Below are positions 26,652 to 34,171 of a stretch of 47,098 nt of DNA, piece by piece. A model generated the notes under the pieces. That model was not told the DNA's origin. It saw only the letters and a list, made by a program, of their open reading frames with translations, and made no database searches. The first letter of the stretch is position 1. Each line of letters begins with the position of its first letter. Source of the stretch: Alphaproteobacteria bacterium (GTDB taxonomy: Bacteria; Pseudomonadota; Alphaproteobacteria; Rhizobiales; Devosiaceae). The stretch is taken from the NCBI GenBank assembly GCA_018818925.1, contig JAHJQZ010000008.1:1-47098 (forward strand). Direction: 5' to 3'. The position numbers were made by a program, and so were the translations under genes.

Positions 26652-27743
26652 ATGCAAAACAACAGCGTCGTCATCAACGACCTTTCGCTCAGCTTCGGCA
26701 ATGTCAAGGTCCTGGAACATCTCGATCTCGAGATCAATCGCGGCGAATTCCTGGTTCTGCTCGGACCCTCCGGCTGCGGCAAGTCGACATTGCTCAATTG
26801 CGTTGCCGGTTTGCTCGACGTGACCGACGGACAGATCTTCATCGAAGGCAAGAACGTCACCTGGGAACAGCCCAAGGACCGCGGCATCGGCATGGTGTTC
26901 CAGTCCTATGCGCTCTATCCGCAGATGACGGTCGAACGCAATCTGAGCTTCGGTCTCAGGGTCAGCGGCATGAAGAAGGACGATATCGAGCGCCGCGTGA
27001 AGCGTGCCTCGGAAATCCTTCAGATCGAACCCCTTCTCAAGCGCAAGCCGGCGGCCCTGTCGGGCGGTCAACGCCAGCGCGTGGCCATCGGCCGGGCGCT
27101 GGTGCGCGATGTTGATGTCTTCCTGTTCGACGAACCGCTCAGCAATCTCGACGCCAAGCTGCGGTCGGACCTGCGGGTCGAGATCAAGCGCCTGCACCAG
27201 CGTCTGAAGAACACGATGATCTACGTCACCCATGACCAGATCGAGGCCATGACCCTGGCCGACCGGATCGCCATCATGAAGGACGGCATCATCCAGCAGC
27301 TCGATACGCCGCACCACATCTACAACAAGCCGGTCAATCTGTTCGTTGCCGGCTTCATCGGTTCGCCGACCATGAACTTTCTCAACGGCACCATCGAGAA
27401 CGGCGGCAAGGCCATCAAGGTCGACCAGGACATGATCTCGGTGCATGGATACGAGTTCGGCGGCGCCGTGCCGGCCAATGGCACCAAGGTCGTGCTCGGC
27501 ATCCGCCCCGAGCACATCGCGCTCGAGGATCAGGCCAAGGCCATGCCGACTTCGGCCGAAATCGAAATCGATCTGGTCGAACCCATGGGTTCCGATACGC
27601 TCGGATGGACGCGGTTTGGCAGTCATTCGCTGATCTTCCGCTGCGCCTCCGAGGTCGAGCTGATGCCGGGCAAGAAGATGCTTATCGGCTTCGACACGGC
27701 CCGCGGCTCGATCTTCGACGAAGCCACCGGCAGTCGCCTCTAG
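26652..27743 (+). CDS. Sugar ABC transporter ATPase (MalK/UgpC type)
   Basis: A 363-residue ATPase. Walker A GPSGCGKST (38-46), Q-loop VFQSYALYPQMTV, signature LSGGQRQRVAIGRALV, Walker B VFLFDEPLSNLD and the switch histidine in YVTHDQIEAMTLAD are all intact. The C-terminal 120 residues form the OB-type TOBE domain found in MalK/UgpC proteins (LGIRPEHIAL). It energises the two permeases encoded just upstream. Its stop codon is embedded in a Rhizobiales-type intergenic repeat. Confidence 0.93.
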   Translation: MQNNSVVINDLSLSFGNVKVLEHLDLEINRGEFLVLLGPSGCGKSTLLNCVAGLLDVTDGQIFIEGKNVTWEQPKDRGIGMVFQSYALYPQMTVERNLSFGLRVSGMKKDDIERRVKRASEILQIEPLLKRKPAALSGGQRQRVAIGRALVRDVDVFLFDEPLSNLDAKLRSDLRVEIKRLHQRLKNTMIYVTHDQIEAMTLADRIAIMKDGIIQQLDTPHHIYNKPVNLFVAGFIGSPTMNFLNGTIENGGKAIKVDQDMISVHGYEFGGAVPANGTKVVLGIRPEHIALEDQAKAMPTSAEIEIDLVEPMGSDTLGWTRFGSHSLIFRCASEVELMPGKKMLIGFDTARGSIFDEATGSRL

Positions 27744-27841
27744 AGCATCGTGCGCAAAAGTGGGAACCGGTTTTGCGCGGAAACGATGCGACCACAAAGA
27801 GATGGAGCGGCGACGCGATTCGATCTGAATACGCGCCGCTC
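27741..27841. repeat. Two-hairpin Hyphomicrobiales intergenic repeat
   Basis: The first hairpin is GCATCGT-GCGCAAAA (27745-27759) pairing with TTTTGCGC and ACGATGC (27771-27789). A spacer ACCACAAAGAGATG follows, then GAGCGGCG (27805-27812) pairing with CGCCGCTC (27834-27841). The GTGGGAACCGG loop and the CGATTCGATCTGAA core are recognisable parts of a repeat common between genes of rhizobia and relatives. It begins at the ATPase stop codon and may end the transcript. Confidence 0.75.
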
Positions 27842-28095
27842 TCGCACTGGCCATTGGTCCCGCCCGCCTGACGGATGCGTTCCTTGCTTGGCCATGCGTT
27901 GCCGGGCAGCTTCAGGTGTTGGCGCGGCGGCGTGCTTGCGGCGCCGGAATCGTTCACCTCGAGGACGGCCGGTGAACAACGGCGTCATTCCGTTTGCCCT
28001 CGCCATGGGCGTTCCGCCCGAAAAGCTCCCGTGGCGTCGCCAGGGTATTATCGATAAAGCAGCTTTTGCTGCCGATTCAAGGAGGTCGAACTGAT
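27842..28095. promoter_or_regulatory. Upstream region of the isomerase/oxidoreductase pair
   Basis: No gene seen. TTATCGATAA at 28048-28057 is a perfect 10-bp palindrome with the same central CG step as the upstream operators, and may be a degenerate operator. GCAGC-TTTT-GCTGC (28059-28072) can form a small hairpin. A full AAGGAGGTCGA ribosome binding site precedes the next gene. Confidence 0.35.
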
Positions 28096-28845
28096 ATGGA
28101 CTATTCCTTCCAGCTCTACTGCGCGCGAAACTTTCCGCCGGTCACCGCCATCCTGCCCAGGCTCAAATCGCTCGGCTATACCCAGACCGAAGGCTTCGGC
28201 GGCTTGTTCGGCGAGCCGGAATCCCTTGCCGAGGCCCTCAAGGCGAGTGGGCTGACCATGCCGAGCGGCCATTTCGGCCTCGACATGCTCAAGGATACCG
28301 ACACGGCGATGAAGACCGCCGAAACGCTCGGCATCACGACGCTGATCTGCCCGGCGATACCGCAGGATCAGCGCGCGCAGGCCGAGGCCGGCTGGGTGGC
28401 GCTGGCAGAGACCCTCGCCGGGTTGGCCGAGACCTATCGCAAGGCCGGCTTTGCGTTCGGCTGGCATAATCATGCCTTCGAGTTCCTACCCACCGAGACC
28501 GGCAGACTGCCGCTCGAAATCATCCTCGACACGGCGCCGGCCCTGATCTGGGAATGCGACGTCGCCTGGGTGGTGCGCGGCCGCCACGATCCCATCGCCT
28601 GGCTACAGCGCTACGCCCCCCGCGTCGCCGCCATCCACGTCAAGGACATCGCGCCGGAAGGCCAATGCGCCGACGAGGACGGCTGGGCCGATGTCGGGCA
28701 GGGGGTGATCGACTGGAAGACCGTCATGGGCTTTGTCCGCTCGGAAACCAGGGCCGAGCTTTTCGTCATGGAACACGACAATCCGAACGACGTCGAACGC
28801 TTCGCCCGGCGCTCGATCCAGTTCTGCCGGTCGCTGGAGGACTGA
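28096..28845 (+). CDS. Xylose-isomerase-like TIM-barrel sugar isomerase/epimerase
   Basis: A 249-residue AP-endonuclease-2/xylose-isomerase-like TIM barrel. Likely metal-site segments are GWHNHAFEF, LIWECDVAW, AIHVKDI and ELFVMEHDNP. Members act as isomerases, epimerases or dehydratases on sugars and keto-sugars such as inosose (IolE/IolI) and 3-keto-glucosides. ATG 28096 was chosen for the complete Shine-Dalgarno AAGGAGG. It is followed three bases later by an oxidoreductase gene, so both act in one pathway. Substrate unknown. Confidence 0.83.
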   Translation: MDYSFQLYCARNFPPVTAILPRLKSLGYTQTEGFGGLFGEPESLAEALKASGLTMPSGHFGLDMLKDTDTAMKTAETLGITTLICPAIPQDQRAQAEAGWVALAETLAGLAETYRKAGFAFGWHNHAFEFLPTETGRLPLEIILDTAPALIWECDVAWVVRGRHDPIAWLQRYAPRVAAIHVKDIAPEGQCADEDGWADVGQGVIDWKTVMGFVRSETRAELFVMEHDNPNDVERFARRSIQFCRSLED

Positions 28846-28848
28846 AAG

Positions 28849-29988
28849 ATGAGCACGATCACAGGCGTTGGAATTATCGGCTGCGGCAACATCTCGACGA
28901 GCTATCTCCGGCTCGCGCCGCTGTTCAAGGGTATCGAGGTGCGCGCGGTGGCCGACATCGCGCCGGAGGCGGCCAGGGTGCGCGCCGAGGAATACGGCGT
29001 CCGGGCGCAGGGCGTCGACGATCTGCTCGCCAATCCGGAAATCGGTGTCGTCGTCAATCTGACCATTCCCGAGGTCCATTACGCCGTCACCAAGAGCATC
29101 CTGTCGGCCGGCAAGCATGCCTATTCGGAAAAGCCGATGGTGCTGACGCTCGAGGACGGGCTCGATCTGCAAAAAATCGCGCGGGAACGCAATCTCAGGA
29201 TCGGCAGCGCTCCGGACACCTTTCTCGGCGGCGCCCACCAGAAGGCGCGGGCGCTGATCGATGCCGGCGCGCTCGGCCGGATCACCTCCGGCACGGCCCA
29301 TGTCATGGGCAAGGGCATGGAGCACTGGCATCCCAATCCGGACTTTTTCTTCCGGCCAGGCGGCGGTCCGATCCTCGACATGGGGCCGTACTACATTACC
29401 AACCTGATCAATCTGGTTGGGCCGGTGAAGCGGGTGGCTGCCTTCGCCAATGCGGCGCGCAAGCAGCGGACGATCGCCGCCGGCGCGCGCACCGGCGAAA
29501 AGGTGCCGGTGATGATCCCGACCAATATCCATGCCGTGATGGAGTTCCATTCGGGCGCGGTGATCACGCTCGGGGCGAGCTGGGACGTCTACGGTCACGA
29601 CCACGCACCGATGGAACTCTACGGCACCGGAGGGGCGATCTTCGTGCCCGATCCGAATTTCTTCGGCGGCGACGTGATCACGGTCGATCCCGACGGCAAA
29701 CGGGAAATCGTGGCGCCGTGGAGCCATCCGCTCGGCGTGCCCAACCAGGAACGCCCGAACGGCCAGCCCGCGATTGCCAATTACCGCTCCGCCGGCTTCG
29801 CCGACATGGTGCAGGCCATTGCCGAGGGCAGGGCGCAGCGCTGTTCGTTCGAGATGGCGCTGCACGTCATCGATGTCATGACCTCGATCCTCAGGGCGGC
29901 TGAGACCGGCAGCGTCGTCGACCTGACGACCACCTGCGAACGACCGATGCCGCTGTCGCCCGACGCGGCGCGGGCATTGCTAAAATAG
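28849..29988 (+). CDS. Gfo/Idh/MocA-family NAD(P)-dependent oxidoreductase
   Basis: A 379-residue sugar dehydrogenase-type enzyme. The Rossmann motif is GVGIIGCGNISTSY (6-19), and the family EKP motif is SEKPMVL (93-99). The C-terminal alpha/beta domain contains PGGGPILDMGPYYITNLI, where the catalytic Asp/His region lies (Asp-Met-Gly-Pro-Tyr-Tyr here). The family oxidises or reduces sugar hydroxyl/keto groups. It is paired with the isomerase gene just upstream and ends before a strong terminator. Confidence 0.88.
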   Translation: MSTITGVGIIGCGNISTSYLRLAPLFKGIEVRAVADIAPEAARVRAEEYGVRAQGVDDLLANPEIGVVVNLTIPEVHYAVTKSILSAGKHAYSEKPMVLTLEDGLDLQKIARERNLRIGSAPDTFLGGAHQKARALIDAGALGRITSGTAHVMGKGMEHWHPNPDFFFRPGGGPILDMGPYYITNLINLVGPVKRVAAFANAARKQRTIAAGARTGEKVPVMIPTNIHAVMEFHSGAVITLGASWDVYGHDHAPMELYGTGGAIFVPDPNFFGGDVITVDPDGKREIVAPWSHPLGVPNQERPNGQPAIANYRSAGFADMVQAIAEGRAQRCSFEMALHVIDVMTSILRAAETGSVVDLTTTCERPMPLSPDAARALLK

Positions 29989-30022
29989 GCGCGAACGCCG
30001 CGTCAGAGCGCCACAGTCACAG

Positions 30023-30053
30023 CCGGGGCCGTGCTTGCGCGGCCCCGGTTTTT
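30023..30053 (+). terminator. Rho-independent terminator
   Basis: CCGGGGCC (30023-30030) pairs with GGCCCCGG (30041-30048) across a ten-base loop, then TTTTTC. It closes the isomerase/oxidoreductase unit that starts at 28096. Confidence 0.88.
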
Positions 30054-30137
30054 CATGACGCCAAGGCCGGTGCGCCGCCGGTTTTGGCCCAGGCGCCGCG
30101 ACCGAAACCTCGGTGCAAAATTGATGCTGGCCGACGA

Positions 30138-30151
30138 TGTAAACGTTTACA
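30138..30151. promoter_or_regulatory. LacI-type operator of the second isomerase unit
   Basis: Perfect 14-bp palindrome TGTAAACGTTTACA, a classic LacI/GalR-family operator with an AAACGTTT core. It lies 85 bases before the next start codon and differs in core from the AATCGATT operators at 23285-23333, so a different repressor probably binds it. Confidence 0.78.
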
Positions 30152-30235
30152 GCGCCCGTTTCCATTGATAGAAATCGGACAAGAGGAAGTGCGTTCGACG
30201 GCGGACGTGCAATCATGCCTCACAGGGAGGATCAG

Positions 30236-31291
30236 ATGAAAACAATCAAAGGCCCCGCCATTTTTCTCGCCCAGTTCGCGGGCGACGCGGCTCCCTTCAA
30301 TTCCTTCGACGCCATCTGCAAGTGGGCCGGGAGCCTTGGCTACAAGGGCGTGCAAATACCGAGCTGGGACGGTCGTCTCATCGATCTGGGCAAGGCGGCC
30401 GAGTCGCAGACCTATTGCGACGAGCTCAAGGGCATAGCGGCCAGGCACGGACTTCAGATCACCGAACTCTCCACCCATCTGCAGGGCCAGCTCGTGGCCG
30501 TGCATCCGGCCTATGACACGGCCTTTGACGGTTTCGCGGCGCCGGAGGTCCGGGGCAATGCCAAGGCACGGCAGGAATGGGCCGTCGATCAGGTCATCAA
30601 GGCCGGCAAGGCCTCCCAGCGCCTCGGCCTGACCGAGCACGCGACCTTTTCGGGCGCGCTCGCCTGGCCCTATATGTATCCGTGGCCGCAGCGGCCGGCG
30701 GGCCTGGTCGAGGAAGCCTTCGACGAGCTGGCGCGGCGCTGGACGCCGATCCTTAACAAGTTCGACGAATTCGGCGTCGACGTCTGCTACGAGATCCATC
30801 CCGGCGAAGACCTGCACGACGGTGTTTCCTACGAGATGTTCCTTGATCGCGTGAAGGGCCACAGTCGCGCCAACATCTTGTACGATCCGAGCCATTTCGT
30901 GCTGCAATGCCTTGATTATCTTGACTATCTCGACATCTACAAGGACCGGATCAAGATGTTCCACGTCAAGGATGCCGAGTTCAATCCGACCGGACGGCAG
31001 GGCGTCTATGGCGGCTACCAGTCCTGGGTCGACCGGGCGGGGCGGTTCCGTTCGCTCGGCGACGGCCAGGTCGATTTCGCCGGCATCTTCTCCAAGATGG
31101 CCGCCAACGATTTCGCCGGCTGGGCGGTTCTGGAATGGGAATGCTGCCTCAAGCATCCCGAGGACGGCGCCCGCGAGGGGGCCGAGTTCATCAAGAACCA
31201 CATCATCCGGGTCACCGAAAAGGCCTTCGACGATTTCGCCGGTGCCGGCACCGACGTCGCGGCCAACCGCAAGATGCTCGGGCTGAGCTAG
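30236..31291 (+). CDS. Xylose-isomerase-like TIM-barrel protein, second copy type
   Basis: A 351-residue TIM barrel, longer than and not closely similar to the protein at 28096. Conserved segments are CYEIHPGEDLHDGVSYEMF, NILYDPSHFVLQCLDYLDY, KMFHVKDAEFNPTGRQGVYG and VLEWECCLKHPEDGAREGA, which supply metal-binding Glu, Asp, His and Glu. This long subgroup includes, to my knowledge, proteins acting on 3-keto-glycosides, but the activity here is not established. ATG 30236 has GGGAGG eight bases upstream. It lies under a LacI-type operator and precedes a second Gfo/Idh gene. Confidence 0.85.
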   Translation: MKTIKGPAIFLAQFAGDAAPFNSFDAICKWAGSLGYKGVQIPSWDGRLIDLGKAAESQTYCDELKGIAARHGLQITELSTHLQGQLVAVHPAYDTAFDGFAAPEVRGNAKARQEWAVDQVIKAGKASQRLGLTEHATFSGALAWPYMYPWPQRPAGLVEEAFDELARRWTPILNKFDEFGVDVCYEIHPGEDLHDGVSYEMFLDRVKGHSRANILYDPSHFVLQCLDYLDYLDIYKDRIKMFHVKDAEFNPTGRQGVYGGYQSWVDRAGRFRSLGDGQVDFAGIFSKMAANDFAGWAVLEWECCLKHPEDGAREGAEFIKNHIIRVTEKAFDDFAGAGTDVAANRKMLGLS

Positions 31292-31317
31292 CAAGCTGGA
31301 TCGGCGACCCTGCCGGG

Positions 31318-31421
31318 CGTCATTGCGAGCGCCCGGCGGGCGCGCGGCAATCCAGAAAGCTGCAATCACTGAGCTGGCTGCCTTCTGGATTGCTTCGTCG
31401 CAAACGCTCCTCGCAATGACG
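31318..31421. repeat. 104-bp inverted-repeat element
   Basis: Outer arms CGTCATTGCGAG (31318-31329) and CTCGCAATGACG (31410-31421) are perfect 12-bp complements. Inner arms GCAATCCAGAA and TTCTGGATTGC are also complementary. This CGTCATTGCGAG...GCAATCCAGA palindrome is a known dispersed bacterial repeat type with no coding content. It lies between two genes of one sugar unit and would form a long hairpin in their mRNA. Confidence 0.8.
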
Positions 31422-31465
31422 AGGACATGCGGGTCTGAAGCCCGCGAGAAGAGGGAGAGACAAGA

Positions 31466-32611
31466 ATGGCGGAACATGGATCGAGGCGCATCCGCCTCGG
31501 CATGGTCGGCGGCGGTTCCGGCGCCTTCATCGGCGCGGTGCATCGGATCGCGGCGCGGCTCGACGGCGACTACGAACTGGTGGCCGGGGCGCTGTCGGCG
31601 AACCCGGACAATGCCAAAAGCTCGGCGGCCGCTCTCGGCATCGCGCCAGACCGGGCCTATGCCGACTACAACGAAATGGCGAGGACGGAAGCCGCCCGCG
31701 CCGACGGCATCGAGGCGGTGGCGATCGTCACGCCGAACCACATGCATGTCGGGCCGGCCAGGGCGTTCCTCGAAGCCGGCATCCATGTGATCTGCGACAA
31801 GCCGCTGTCGAACACGCTTGAATCGGCGCGCGAGCTCGCCGCAGTAAAGCCAAGGAATGGCGCCAAATTCCTTTTGACGCACAATTATACCGGCTATCCG
31901 CTGGTGCGGCAGGCAAGGCAGATGATCGCCGAGGGCCGGCTCGGCACGCTCCGCGTCGTGCAGGTCGAGTATCCGCAGGATTGGCTGACCGTCGAGGTCC
32001 ACAACAAGCAGGCCGATTGGCGCACCGATCCCAAGCGCTCCGGGGCTGGCGGCTGCATCGGCGATATTGGTACGCACGCCTACAATCTGGCGCGTTTCAT
32101 GACCGGGCTCGAACTCGAGGCGCTGAGCGCCGATCTCGACAGCTTCGTCGCTGGCCGCCAGGTCGATGACAATGTCCACATCATGCTCAGGTTCAAGGGC
32201 GGCGCCAAGGGCATGCTCTGGGCCAGCCAGGTGGCACCGGGCAACGAGAACGGCCCGTCGATCCGCATCTATGGCGACAAGGGCGGCGTGGAATGGATGC
32301 AGATCGAGCCGAACAAGATGTGGTTCTGCCCGTTCGGCGAACCGCGCCAGCTGATGACGCGCGGCGGCGCCATGCCGATCGGCGCCAAGGGGGCGGACGG
32401 CGCCGGCATCCGCATTCCGGCCGGTCACCCCGAAGGCTATCTCGAAGCCTTCGCGACGCTTTACGCCGAGTTCGCCAGGGTCATTCGCACCGGCGCCGAC
32501 AATGCGCTGCTGCCCGGTCTCGCCGACGGCATCGAGGGCGTGCAGTTCATCGCCGCAGCCATCACGTCGTCCAAGAACGACAGCCGGTGGACACGGCTCG
32601 GGGAGGTCTGA
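31466..32611 (+). CDS. Gfo/Idh/MocA-family oxidoreductase, second
   Basis: A 381-residue dehydrogenase. The N-terminal motif is RLGMVGGGSGAFIGAVHRIA (10-29). The CDKP segment (110-113) is the family EKP equivalent with Asp replacing Glu. The catalytic region reads GGCIGDIGTHAYNLARFM, giving the usual Asp and His (GDIGTHA). The DKP and GTHA forms are typical of the subgroup paired with long TIM-barrel proteins. It follows the 351-residue protein after a 174-base gap holding an inverted-repeat element; both are probably transcribed together. Confidence 0.88.
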   Translation: MAEHGSRRIRLGMVGGGSGAFIGAVHRIAARLDGDYELVAGALSANPDNAKSSAAALGIAPDRAYADYNEMARTEAARADGIEAVAIVTPNHMHVGPARAFLEAGIHVICDKPLSNTLESARELAAVKPRNGAKFLLTHNYTGYPLVRQARQMIAEGRLGTLRVVQVEYPQDWLTVEVHNKQADWRTDPKRSGAGGCIGDIGTHAYNLARFMTGLELEALSADLDSFVAGRQVDDNVHIMLRFKGGAKGMLWASQVAPGNENGPSIRIYGDKGGVEWMQIEPNKMWFCPFGEPRQLMTRGGAMPIGAKGADGAGIRIPAGHPEGYLEAFATLYAEFARVIRTGADNALLPGLADGIEGVQFIAAAITSSKNDSRWTRLGEV

Positions 32612-32842
32612 GCATAAGGTCCGCAACATCCGAAGGCCCGGCTCACGCCGAGTCTTTTCTGAGCGGAACCCGTGAAGGCCGACATCCCGTTTTTCGCGGC
32701 AGCTCCAGTTGCCGTCGATGGCGACGAGTGCATTGCTTGTCCGGTCCGATAACAGGGCGAAAAGTCGCAGCGCCTTTGAACCTGCCGACAACCGCCTATT
32801 TGGTACGGCAGTACTTGTCGGACTTCATCGTGGGAGGCGGAC

Positions 32843-33508
32843 TTGGCCGGTGTAGCGACATCTCGAATTGCCGGCGCAGCCGGCCTGTTGGCGCTGGCAG
32901 CAAGTGTGGTTGGCGTCTTGTTCGAAGCCGGGTTTCCGGATACGCGCGACGCTGCCGTGCTCAGCCAGTTCGTGCTCGACCACAAGGACATGCTGCTCCG
33001 GCAGTCGGTAGCCTTTTCGCTCAGTCCCGCGCTACTCATGTTCCTGATCGCCGGCCTCAAGACCCGCATTGCGCGGTCGGAGGGATCGACATTTTTCGGC
33101 GATGCCGCTTTCGGGGCAGGCATAATCTGGCTAGGGCTGCAGATCGCTGCGCAATGCCTGCAGGTCGGTTTCACACTGGCGACGACATCCGATATGCCCC
33201 TTTCTATGGGCGCCATATCGTCGGCGACGGCCATGCTGACCCTGTCCGGCATTGTCGGCGCGGCATTTCTTGGGGCGACTGGCGCCGGAATCCTTGTCGA
33301 TCGGCAGATGCCGGTCTGGTTCGGCATGCTGTCGCTTGTCGCGGCGCTGGCGCAAATGCTGATCTGGATGACGGCCGTGGTCGAAAGCGGCCCGTTTTCG
33401 CCGGTCGGCTGGACGGCCTGTGTCTTGCAGCCATTCTTCGTGGTCTGGCTGGTGCCGGCTTCTTTCTTGATGCTGCGTGACCGGCCGCATTCAGCGGAGG
33501 CGCCTTAG
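32843..33508 (+). CDS. Multi-pass membrane protein of unknown function
   Basis: A 221-residue hydrophobic protein starting at TTG 32843, with GGGAGG nine bases upstream. About six helices are visible, with a polar loop FPDTRDAAVLSQFVLDHKD after the first. The layout resembles DUF4386-type proteins, but I would not assign it. The start is supported by the ribosome binding site rather than by homology. Its stop codon overlaps that of the convergent transglycosylase gene by four bases. Confidence 0.65.
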   Translation: MAGVATSRIAGAAGLLALAASVVGVLFEAGFPDTRDAAVLSQFVLDHKDMLLRQSVAFSLSPALLMFLIAGLKTRIARSEGSTFFGDAAFGAGIIWLGLQIAAQCLQVGFTLATTSDMPLSMGAISSATAMLTLSGIVGAAFLGATGAGILVDRQMPVWFGMLSLVAALAQMLIWMTAVVESGPFSPVGWTACVLQPFFVVWLVPASFLMLRDRPHSAEAP

Positions 33509-34107
33509 CGCAGCCCGGATTCCTCCAGCAGCCCCAGGCGCTTGGCCTCGAAATAATAGCCGGAACGGTAGAGCCGGTCGGCGCGCTTTTCGTTGCCGCC
33601 GGCCACGACATAGGCGCCGGCGAGGTATTTGACGGCGTATTTGAGGTTGGTGTCGGCATCGAGCAGGCCTTCGGGCGTGCCCTTGTAGCCCATGGAGCGG
33701 GCCGTGGCCGGCAGGATCTGCATCATGCCCCAATAGGGGCCGTTGCGCGCCGCCGGGTTGAAGCCGCTCTCGCGCGCCGCGACATGGCGGACAAGGCTGA
33801 GGGGCACGTTATAGACTTCGGCGTAATAGGCCATCAGGTGTTCGACATCGTCGGTCGGGCCGACGGCTTCGGCATAGGTCAGCACAAAGGCGGGCACATA
33901 GCCGGGCTTTGGCGCCGCGACGCCGAAATCGCGGAAGGGCGCCGGCGCGGGCGCGTCGGCGACCGGCGCCACAAAACCGGCCGCCATCGGCAGGCCCGAG
34001 CAGCCCGAAATCAGCGCCGAGGCGAAGAGAACCGCCGCCAGTCTATTCGGTGGGAATGCCCGCACGTCGTTGCCCCGTGATTGCCCAACGTGTGCTCTTG
34101 ACTGCAA
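33505..34107 (-). CDS. Lytic transglycosylase (SLT domain) lipoprotein
   Basis: A 200-residue lipoprotein. The lipobox ALISGC gives lipidation at Cys36 counting from ATG 34107; GTG 34065 would place it at residue 22, a more normal signal length, and may be the true start. The SLT domain (about 95-195) has catalytic Glu113 in AARESGFNP, then WGMMQILPATARSMGY and NLKYAVKYLAGAY. It cleaves peptidoglycan glycan strands to 1,6-anhydro ends at the membrane. The domain is short but complete for family 1-type SLT. Confidence 0.87.
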   Translation of the reverse strand: MQSRAHVGQSRGNDVRAFPPNRLAAVLFASALISGCSGLPMAAGFVAPVADAPAPAPFRDFGVAAPKPGYVPAFVLTYAEAVGPTDDVEHLMAYYAEVYNVPLSLVRHVAARESGFNPAARNGPYWGMMQILPATARSMGYKGTPEGLLDADTNLKYAVKYLAGAYVVAGGNEKRADRLYRSGYYFEAKRLGLLEESGLR

Positions 34108-34171
34108 TTAGGGCGCAGTTGAGGCGGAAAGCCGGCGCAATTCGCCGCTTCCCGCTACGAATTCGGCCGGG

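Noticed and set aside
30053-32791. A 912-codon open frame on the minus strand across the second sugar unit
   Set aside because: It is a shadow: the plus strand holds two well-conserved enzymes, operators and a terminator over the same bases, and the antisense product is Arg/His/Gly-biased with no domain. It also reads through an inverted-repeat element.
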